This document shows, piece by piece, positions 1 to 4,411 of a stretch of 6,657 bases of DNA. Within the stretch, counting starts at the first letter, position 1. Every line of letters begins with the position of its first letter. The stretch lies in assembly GCA_902463905.1 (NCBI GenBank), contig CABQHF010000124.1, forward strand, positions 1-6,657. The letters are read 5' to 3'. The DNA comes from an uncultured Faecalibacterium sp. Its GTDB lineage: Bacteria > Bacillota > Clostridia > Oscillospirales > Ruminococcaceae. The position numbers and the translations under genes were made by a program. Below the pieces are notes generated by a model. It saw only the letters and a program-made list of their open reading frames with translations, was not told where the DNA came from and did no database searches.

Positions 1-18
1 ACCCCTGAATGAACAGCA

Positions 19-63
19 CCCCATTTGTCCGACAGGATTCGGTCTGACAAATGGGGCGTTTTT
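19..63 (+). terminator. Rho-independent terminator of an upstream plus-strand gene
   Basis: A perfect 11-bp inverted repeat, CCCCATTTGTC at 19-29 and GACAAATGGGG at 46-56, is followed after CG by five T residues at 59-63. The inner part can pair further (CCGA 29-32 with TCGG 39-42 as an alternative). The T-run lies on the plus-strand side only, so this should end a plus-strand transcript entering from outside the window, converging on the AraC gene. On the minus strand the hairpin has no following T-run, so it is not a good terminator for the regulator. Positions 64-111 hold nothing I recognise. Confidence 0.9.
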
Positions 64-111
64 ATATGTCGGAAAAAACGAAAGACGTATAGCGGAGAAT
101 GAGAGCGATTT

Positions 112-978
112 TTATAGTGCAAGATGCTTTGCACGATAGTCCCGTGGGCTGATGCCATATACATTTTTGAACGCACGGGAAAAGTGAAGCTGATTGGGAT
201 AGCTGACCATGGTGCTGATGGTGCTGATGGGCAGGCGGCTTTCGGTCAGCAGCTGTGCCGCCCGTGCCATGCGGTAGTGCAGCAGGAACCCCTGCGGGCT
301 TTCGCCCATGGTATCCCGGAACACCTTGCTGAAATAGCTGCGGTTCAGTCCGCAGAAGGAGGAGATGTCCTCGATGGAAATATCTTCGCTGTAATGCTGC
401 TCGATGAAGGACAGAGCCTCCTTCATATAGAAGTCCCGCAGGCGGCGGGGACTTTGTGCCTGATGGGAGGCCGAGGACTGTACAAGCTGATCCAGAAACA
501 GAAAGCCGTAGCCGATCTGACGCAGGGGGCTGTCCTGACTGTGATTTACAAGGAAGAGCATCTGCTCTTGCAACAGCTGCCCGGCTTTGGCGCTTGCAGG
601 CGAGTACACAGGGTTCTGTCCGCTGATGCCTGCAAGGTTCAGGGCTTCGTGGGCACGCAGACCGTCAAACTCGATCCATGTGTATTCCCACGGCTCCTGT
701 TCATCGGCACGGTAGGTGGTGACCTCACCAGGAACAATCAGAAAACCATGCCCGCCCTCGATGGCGTATTCCTGTCCGTTTGCAAGCAGCAACCCTTTGC
801 CGGAGATGACATAGTGGAACAGATAGTGGTTGCGGGCATAGGGACCATAGGAGTGCAGAGGCTCTGTCTGCTCCCAGCCATATTGGTATAAGTTGAGATC
901 GACGAATCGCTCATCCTGAAACACATGGAACCTGCATTTTGTTTCCGTTGATACGTTTCTTTTTGTACATTCTTGCAT
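112..978 (-). CDS. AraC-family transcriptional regulator, MsmR-like (cupin sensor plus AraC HTH)
   Basis: This 288-residue protein has the usual AraC-family size and order. Residues about 45-165 form a sugar-sensing cupin domain, with the family-typical stretches HYLFHYVISGKG (51-62), GFLIVPGEVTTYRAD (78-92) and PWEYTWIEFDG (96-106). Residues about 185-285 form the DNA-binding domain. Its first helix-turn-helix is around SIEDISSFCGLNRSYFSKVF (201-220). Its second is around PISTISTMVSYPNQLHFSRAF (250-270), ending in the signature GISPRDYR (275-282). The start is supported by an AGGAGG site eight bases upstream and a promoter just beyond. It is divergent from the sugar-uptake genes, as msmR-type activators commonly are, so it probably activates them when an alpha-galactoside is bound and may also control itself. 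The effector is inferred from the neighbours, not visible in the protein. The second HTH carries VSY where many relatives have VGY. The last codon before the stop is CTA, a codon absent from the plus-strand genes here. Confidence 0.93.
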   Translation of the reverse strand: MQECTKRNVSTETKCRFHVFQDERFVDLNLYQYGWEQTEPLHSYGPYARNHYLFHYVISGKGLLLANGQEYAIEGGHGFLIVPGEVTTYRADEQEPWEYTWIEFDGLRAHEALNLAGISGQNPVYSPASAKAGQLLQEQMLFLVNHSQDSPLRQIGYGFLFLDQLVQSSASHQAQSPRRLRDFYMKEALSFIEQHYSEDISIEDISSFCGLNRSYFSKVFRDTMGESPQGFLLHYRMARAAQLLTESRLPISTISTMVSYPNQLHFSRAFKNVYGISPRDYRAKHLAL

Positions 979-986
979 ACAAGCTG

Positions 987-992
987 CCTCCT
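987..992 (-). promoter_or_regulatory. Ribosome binding site of the AraC-family gene
   Basis: AGGAGG on the minus strand, separated by eight bases from the ATG at 978-976. It is a full Shine-Dalgarno match and fixes the start codon chosen for the regulator. Confidence 0.85.
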
Positions 993-1006
993 GTCCGCTT
1001 TTTCTT

Positions 1007-1036
1007 ATTATATACCAAAATGCGTTATGACTTCAA
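1007..1036 (-). promoter_or_regulatory. Predicted promoter of the AraC-family gene
   Basis: On the minus strand, TTGAAG (1036-1031) serves as the -35 and a perfect TATAAT (1012-1007) as the -10, with an 18-bp spacer. Transcription would start near 1000, giving a leader of about 22 bases that includes the ribosome site. The spacer contains AAAATGCG (1017-1024 on the plus strand), half of an inverted pair whose partner sits beside the opposite promoter. A protein bound there would be expected to block this promoter, which fits autorepression; that is inference. Confidence 0.7.
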
Positions 1037-1084
1037 CATAATTCGTAGTATTCCTTCAAATTGAGATATAACAAGTCGCATTTT
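1017..1084. promoter_or_regulatory. Inverted AAAATGCG / CGCATTTT pair between divergent promoters, candidate AraC operators
   Basis: AAAATGCG at 1017-1024 and its reverse complement CGCATTTT at 1077-1084 lie 60 bp apart centre to centre. The left copy falls in the spacer of the minus-strand promoter; the right copy lies just upstream of the plus-strand -35. The right copy is also part of a short direct repeat, GCATTT at 1078-1083 and 1086-1091 (8-bp pitch). A second candidate repeat, CTTCAA at 1031-1036 and 1054-1059 (23-bp pitch), lies between them. AraC proteins often bind direct repeats near the -35, so any of these could be the operator; sequence alone does not decide. An 8-bp match in AT-rich DNA could also be chance. 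Confidence 0.4.
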
Positions 1085-1088
1085 TGCA

Positions 1089-1117
1089 TTTACGAAACCA
1101 CTGGCAGATAGTATAAT
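1089..1117 (+). promoter_or_regulatory. Predicted promoter of the sugar-uptake operon
   Basis: TTTACG at 1089-1094 as a weak -35 (four of six consensus bases) and a perfect TATAAT at 1112-1117 as the -10, with a 17-bp spacer. Transcription would start near 1124, leaving a leader of about 150 bases before the ATG at 1276. A perfect -10 with a poor -35 is typical of a promoter that needs an activator, which fits the divergent AraC-type gene and the CGCATTTT element at 1077-1084 immediately upstream. Confidence 0.72.
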
Positions 1118-1142
1118 AATGGCACAACAAGAGAAAAGAAAC

Positions 1143-1163
1143 TGTGCAATGTGATGATGCACA
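1143..1163 (+). repeat. Short inverted repeat in the operon leader
   Basis: TGTGCA at 1143-1148 and TGCACA at 1158-1163 form a perfect 6-bp stem with a 9-base loop, about 20 bases after the predicted transcription start. The following AAAATTTT is not a terminator tail. It may be a small RNA hairpin or a protein site; no function is evident, and a 6-bp stem can arise by chance. Confidence 0.35.
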
Positions 1164-1174
1164 AAATTTTCTCG

Positions 1175-1202
1175 CTGCTTTTGTAAGAGCTGACAAAAGC
1201 AG
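1175..1202 (+). promoter_or_regulatory. 28-bp palindrome with cre-like core in the operon leader
   Basis: Perfect 10-bp arms, CTGCTTTTGT at 1175-1184 and ACAAAAGCAG at 1193-1202, flank an 8-base centre that adds two more symmetric pairs, so 12 of 14 half-site positions match. The inner 14 bases (1182-1195), TGTAAGAGCTGACA, fit the Gram-positive catabolite responsive element pattern TGWAANCGNTNWCA at all fixed positions except the central C, which is A. LacI-family proteins such as CcpA bind palindromes of this kind. Lying about 50-80 bases after the predicted transcription start, it would suit roadblock repression. It could instead act as an RNA hairpin; there is no T-run after it, so it is not a terminator. 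Confidence 0.6.
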
Positions 1203-1262
1203 GAAAAATCGACCCGGCCGGTGCAACACCATACGAAGATCACCCTACGGAATAAGGACTTT

Positions 1263-1269
1263 GGAGGAG
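1263..1269 (+). promoter_or_regulatory. Ribosome binding site deciding the binding-protein start
   Basis: GGAGGAG lies six bases before the ATG at 1276. This strong site selects 1276 over the in-frame ATG at 1144, which has no Shine-Dalgarno sequence and would put 44 extra residues in front of the signal peptide. Confidence 0.88.
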
Positions 1270-1275
1270 AAAAAA

Positions 1276-2553
1276 ATGAAGATCTCTCGCAGACAATTCG
1301 TAAAGGCAATGGCAGCAATGGGCGCCGCATCCGTGCTGGCAGCCTGCGGCGGCAACAGCGGCAGCGGTTCCTCCGGCGGCAAGAAGGCACTGACCTTCCA
1401 GATCTGGGACGTTGCACAGAAGGAAGGCATGGAGGCTATGTGTGCCGCCTACACCCAGCAGCACCCGGAGGTCAGCATTGAGGTGCAGGTCACCAGCTGG
1501 AACGAATACTGGACAAAGCTGGAGGCCGCAGCCACCAGCAACCAGATGCCGGATATTTTCTGGATGCACACCAACGAGCTGCTGAAGTATGCCGACAACG
1601 GGATGCTGGCAGATTGCTCCGACATTGTGGAGAAGGACAAGTTCTCGGAGGTCTCGCTGTCCAACGCCATGGGCTCCAACGGTACCCTGTATGCAGTCCC
1701 CAAGGACAAGGACACGGTTGGTCTGGTGTATAACAAGGAGATGTTCGATGCTGCCGGTGTTGCTTACCCGGACGAGAACTGGACTTGGGACGATCTGGTC
1801 AGCGCATCCGAGAAGATCTACGCTGCCACCGGCAAGTACGGCTATATGGCATACGCCGACGACCAGCTTGGCTACTGGAACTTTGTGTATCAGGCTGGCG
1901 GCTACATCCTGAACGAGGACAAGACCAAGGCGGGCTTTACCCAGCCTGCCACCGAAAAGGCAATGAAGTTCTACATCGGTCTCCAGCAGAACGACTGGTG
2001 CCCGGACCAGACCTACTTTGCCGAGACCGCTCCCGGCACTGCATTCTTCTCCGAGAAGGGTGCAATGTTCCTGGAAGGCGACTGGAACATCCTTGCCGAG
2101 CTGCAGAACTACCCCGAAATGGTGGGCAAGTGGGATGTGGCGGTTCTGCCCAAGTGCCCCGACCCGGAAAGCGGAGACGGCCGTGCGACCATCTCCAACG
2201 GTCTGTGCTACGCGACGGCTGCCAACAACAAGAATCTGGATACCGTGAAGGATATCCTGAAGTTCTTCGGCAGCGAGGAGGGTCAGCGCATTCAGGGCGA
2301 AAGCGGCGCGGCCATCCCTGCCTATCAGGGTCTGGAGGATACCTGGGCAGGCTGCTTTGCAGAGTATCCCATCAATATCCAGTGCTTCATTGAGATGTTT
2401 GAGTACAGCATCCAGAGCGTCAACAACGCCTCTCGCCCGGAGTGGAAGAGCAAGGTCAATGATGAGCTGCTGAAGATCTACGCAGGTACCGAGGATATTG
2501 AAACCGGCCTGCAGAAGATGCAGGACATCGTGGATCAGGCCAGTGCGGGCTGA
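1276..2553 (+). CDS. ABC transporter sugar-binding lipoprotein (SBP family 1, MsmE-like)
   Basis: A 425-residue extracellular solute-binding protein, the usual size for oligosaccharide binders of the CUT1 class. It captures sugar outside the membrane and delivers it to the two permeases encoded just downstream. Residues 1-24 are a lipoprotein signal: SRRQFVK (4-10), a hydrophobic Ala-rich stretch, then the lipobox LAAC with lipidated Cys24. A Gly/Ser-rich tether (25-35) follows. The mature domain shows the family pattern: LTFQIWD (39-45), MPDIFWMHTNEL (91-102), LYAVPKDKDTVGLVYNKEMFDAAG (138-161, the hinge region), the aromatic-rich YWNFVYQAGG (200-209), and GAMFLEGDW (262-270). The twin arginines fit the Tat export consensus, which is not the usual Sec route. 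Seven further cysteines lie in the mature part. Ligand specificity cannot be read directly; alpha-galactosides such as raffinose or melibiose are inferred from the alpha-galactosidase in the cluster. It is the first gene of the operon and lies downstream of the leader palindrome. Confidence 0.94.
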   Translation: MKISRRQFVKAMAAMGAASVLAACGGNSGSGSSGGKKALTFQIWDVAQKEGMEAMCAAYTQQHPEVSIEVQVTSWNEYWTKLEAAATSNQMPDIFWMHTNELLKYADNGMLADCSDIVEKDKFSEVSLSNAMGSNGTLYAVPKDKDTVGLVYNKEMFDAAGVAYPDENWTWDDLVSASEKIYAATGKYGYMAYADDQLGYWNFVYQAGGYILNEDKTKAGFTQPATEKAMKFYIGLQQNDWCPDQTYFAETAPGTAFFSEKGAMFLEGDWNILAELQNYPEMVGKWDVAVLPKCPDPESGDGRATISNGLCYATAANNKNLDTVKDILKFFGSEEGQRIQGESGAAIPAYQGLEDTWAGCFAEYPINIQCFIEMFEYSIQSVNNASRPEWKSKVNDELLKIYAGTEDIETGLQKMQDIVDQASAG

Positions 2554-2564
2554 AAATGCAGCTT

Positions 2565-2570
2565 GGGAGG
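2565..2570 (+). promoter_or_regulatory. Ribosome binding site deciding the first permease start
   Basis: GGGAGG is six bases before the ATG at 2577. The earlier in-frame ATG at 2556 lies two bases after the stop of the binding-protein gene, has no suitable site of its own, and would place this Shine-Dalgarno sequence inside the coding region. I therefore start the permease at 2577. Confidence 0.82.
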
Positions 2571-2576
2571 AACCAA

Positions 2577-3461
2577 ATGAAAAGCACATCAAAGCTGGGC
2601 CGGGATGGGCGTTTCTGGGGGCTGGTCATGATAGCTCCCACCATCATCGGTCTGATGATCCTGAATATTATCCCGTTCTTCCAGACCATCTACATGAGCT
2701 TTTCCAAGACGAAAGCCTTTGGAGCCTATCAGTTCTGCGGTCTGGAAAACTACCTTGAAATGTTCCGCAATGCGGAATTCTGGAAGGCAAACTGGAACTC
2801 CATCTACTTCTGCATCCTCACTGTGCCGGTGGGCGTTTTTCTGGCGCTGATCGTGGCAGTGCTGCTGAACGCAAAGATCAAGGGCAAGACCGCCTTCCGC
2901 GCCATCTTCTTCCTGCCCATGGTGGTGGCTCCTGCTGCGGTGGCAATGGTCTGGAAGTGGATCTTCAATGCGGAGTACGGCATTCTGAATCAGGTCCTTG
3001 GCGCGAACATCCGCTGGCTGACCAACCCCAAGATCGTTCTGGTCACCTGTGCCATCGTTTCCATCTGGAGCTCCATCGGCTACGACGCCGTGCTGCTGCT
3101 GTCCGGCATCCAGAACATTTCCCAGTCCCTGTACGAAGCCGCCGAGCTGGACGGTGCATCCAAGATCCGCCAGTTCTTCAGCATTACGCTGCCCATGGTG
3201 TCGCCCACCCTGTTTGTGGTGCTCATCATGCGCCTGATGGCTTCCCTGAAGGTCTACGATCTGATCTACATGATGGTGGATCAGACGAACCCTGCACTGA
3301 CCAGCGCACAAAGCCTGATGTATCTGTTCTACCGCGAGAGCTTTATTGCCGGCAATAAGGGCTACGCATCGGCCATTGTGGTGTGGACCGTGCTGCTGAT
3401 CGGTCTGGTCACGCTGGTGCAGTTCATCGGTCAGAAGAAGTGGGTCAATTACGAGGTGTAA
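2577..3461 (+). CDS. ABC sugar transporter permease, MalF/MsmF type
   Basis: A 294-residue inner subunit of the sugar transporter, of the binding-protein-dependent permease family. Six membrane segments can be drawn at about residues 13-35, 76-98, 108-128, 153-177, 205-225 and 265-285. The cytoplasmic coupling loop that docks to the ATPase carries the EAA motif, EAAELDGASKIRQFFSITLP, starting at Glu187 with the conserved Gly193. The C-terminus KKWVNYEV is typical of this subunit in Firmicutes. It follows the binding-protein gene by 23 bases and precedes the second permease by three bases, so the three are almost certainly one transcript and one complex. It should form a heterodimer with the 278-residue permease. 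The substrate, an alpha-galactoside, is inferred from context. No ATP-binding subunit is encoded in the window, so a shared MsmX-type ATPase encoded elsewhere probably powers it. Confidence 0.95.
   Translation: MKSTSKLGRDGRFWGLVMIAPTIIGLMILNIIPFFQTIYMSFSKTKAFGAYQFCGLENYLEMFRNAEFWKANWNSIYFCILTVPVGVFLALIVAVLLNAKIKGKTAFRAIFFLPMVVAPAAVAMVWKWIFNAEYGILNQVLGANIRWLTNPKIVLVTCAIVSIWSSIGYDAVLLLSGIQNISQSLYEAAELDGASKIRQFFSITLPMVSPTLFVVLIMRLMASLKVYDLIYMMVDQTNPALTSAQSLMYLFYRESFIAGNKGYASAIVVWTVLLIGLVTLVQFIGQKKWVNYEV
3453..3458 (+). promoter_or_regulatory. Ribosome binding site of the second permease, inside the end of the first
   Basis: GAGGTG lies in the last codons of the upstream permease gene, six bases before the ATG at 3465. 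The embedded site and three-base gap point to coupled translation of the two membrane subunits. Confidence 0.72.
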
Positions 3462-3464
3462 ACT

Positions 3465-4301
3465 ATGAATGCCAGTCTGAAAACCAGAAAGAATGTCGTA
3501 ACGTTCTTTACCTATCTGGTCTTGATCCTCGGCAGCATCAGCATGATCTTTCCCTTTGTATGGATGGTGCTCACCAGCTTCAAGACGCAGGCCGAGTCTA
3601 TGGCGATCCCGCCGCAGATCCTGCCCTCCCATTGGAATCTGGACAGCTTTGTCAAGGCATTGCAGAGCCTGCCCTTTACCAACCTCTACCTCAATACGGG
3701 TCTGCTGATCCTGTTCCGCGTGATCTTTGCGGTGGTGTTCAGCTCCATGGCGGGCTATGCCTTTGCCAAGCTGGAATTCCCCTGCAAAAAGCTGCTGTTC
3801 AGTCTGGTGCTGATCCAGATGATGCTGCCGAGCCAGATCTTCATTATTCCGCAGTACCAGATGCTGGCAAAGATGGGAGCCACCAACTCCATCTTCGCGC
3901 TGGTGTTCCCCGGCCTGGTCAGCGCCTTCGGCACCTTCTTTTTGCGGCAGGCGTATCTGGGCATCCCCAACGAGATCGCAGAGGCGGCGTATCTGGACGG
4001 CTGCAACAAGTGGCAGACCTTCGTTAAGGTCATGCTGCCGCTGACCGGCCCCAGCATGGCGGCACTGGCCATCTTTACGGCGGTGTTCGCTTATGCCGAC
4101 CTGATGTGGCCGCTGATCTGCAACACCGATCTGAACATGATGACCCTGTCTGCCGGCCTTTCCACCCTGAACGGTCAGTACACCACCAACTTCCCGGTGC
4201 TGATGGCAGGCAGCCTGCTGGCCATGATCCCCATGGTGATCCTGTACCTGATCTTCCAGAAGCAGTTCATTCAGGGCATTGCCATGACCGGCGGTAAATA
4301 A
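3465..4301 (+). CDS. ABC sugar transporter permease, MalG/MsmG type
   Basis: A 278-residue second membrane subunit, partner of the permease just upstream. Its length and pattern match the MalG-like group: an N-terminal membrane segment (about 11-36) ending in the family phrase FPFVWMVLTSFK (29-40), a periplasmic-side stretch with PPQILPSHWNLDSF (49-62), and further membrane segments at about 78-101, 109-130, 142-161, 195-215 and 244-265. The EAA coupling motif is EAAYLDGCNKWQTFVKVMLP, from Glu173 with Gly179. The C-terminus GIAMTGGK is characteristic of the group. It should pair with the MalF-type subunit to form the channel and contact the ATPase dimer through the EAA loop. An intrinsic terminator begins 26 bases after its stop, so it is probably the last gene of the main transcript. 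Substrate assignment rests on the cluster only. Confidence 0.95.
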   Translation: MNASLKTRKNVVTFFTYLVLILGSISMIFPFVWMVLTSFKTQAESMAIPPQILPSHWNLDSFVKALQSLPFTNLYLNTGLLILFRVIFAVVFSSMAGYAFAKLEFPCKKLLFSLVLIQMMLPSQIFIIPQYQMLAKMGATNSIFALVFPGLVSAFGTFFLRQAYLGIPNEIAEAAYLDGCNKWQTFVKVMLPLTGPSMAALAIFTAVFAYADLMWPLICNTDLNMMTLSAGLSTLNGQYTTNFPVLMAGSLLAMIPMVILYLIFQKQFIQGIAMTGGK

Positions 4302-4327
4302 GCAATTCACATTTCTCCTTCATCATA

Positions 4328-4379
4328 GCCGACAGGCGGGTAGCCGTTCCGACACGACCGCCTGTCTGTCGGCATTTTT
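4328..4379 (+). terminator. Rho-independent terminator after the transporter genes, before the alpha-galactosidase
   Basis: GCCGACAG at 4328-4335 pairs with CTGTCGGC at 4366-4373, and the next four bases GCGG (4336-4339) pair with CCGC (4358-4361), leaving a 4-base bulge that can slip because CTGT is repeated. Five T residues follow at 4375-4379. It sits between the second permease and the alpha-galactosidase, all on the same strand, so it should end most transporter transcripts or lower expression of the hydrolase relative to them. Only 32 bases separate its T-run from the next start codon. Confidence 0.88.
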
Positions 4380-4397
4380 ATTAAAAATAATCTCGTT

Positions 4398-4403
4398 GAG
4401 GTG
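4398..4403 (+). promoter_or_regulatory. Ribosome binding site of the alpha-galactosidase
   Basis: GAGGTG, eight bases before the ATG at 4412, with no competing in-frame start nearby. Confidence 0.75.
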
Positions 4404-4411
4404 TTGAACCA

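Noticed and set aside
210..227. Tandem 9-bp repeat TGGTGCTGA in the regulator gene, coding for Ile-Ser-Thr twice
   Set aside because: The second helix-turn-helix has normal length around it, so it is not an insertion; likely a chance similarity within an ordinary helix.
124..891. A 255-codon plus-strand open frame over the regulator
   Set aside because: Mirror frame of the AraC-family gene, which has a full-length family pattern, ribosome site and promoter.
1154..1186. Ten-codon leader peptide MMHKIFSLLL ending in the left arm of the leader palindrome
   Set aside because: Its position at the hairpin is suggestive of attenuation, but there is no Shine-Dalgarno site at a workable distance, no run of regulatory codons, and no terminator alternative to the hairpin.
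1214..1230. CCGGCCGG palindrome and a GGTG/CACC mini-hairpin in the leader
   Set aside because: Very short elements with a three-base loop and no link to other signals; not above chance.
1144..1275. Upstream start for the binding protein, adding 44 residues
   Set aside because: No Shine-Dalgarno site at 1144, and the added residues would bury the signal peptide and lipobox; the strong GGAGGAG before 1276 decides the start.
1240..2592. A 450-codon minus-strand open frame over the binding-protein gene
   Set aside because: Codon-aligned shadow of a clear lipoprotein gene; same cause as the other antisense frames.
2589..4310. A 573-codon minus-strand open frame across both permease genes
   Set aside because: Mirror frame of the two permeases, which are in the same phase; His/Gln/Asp-rich translation without recognisable domains, and no ribosome site or promoter seen.
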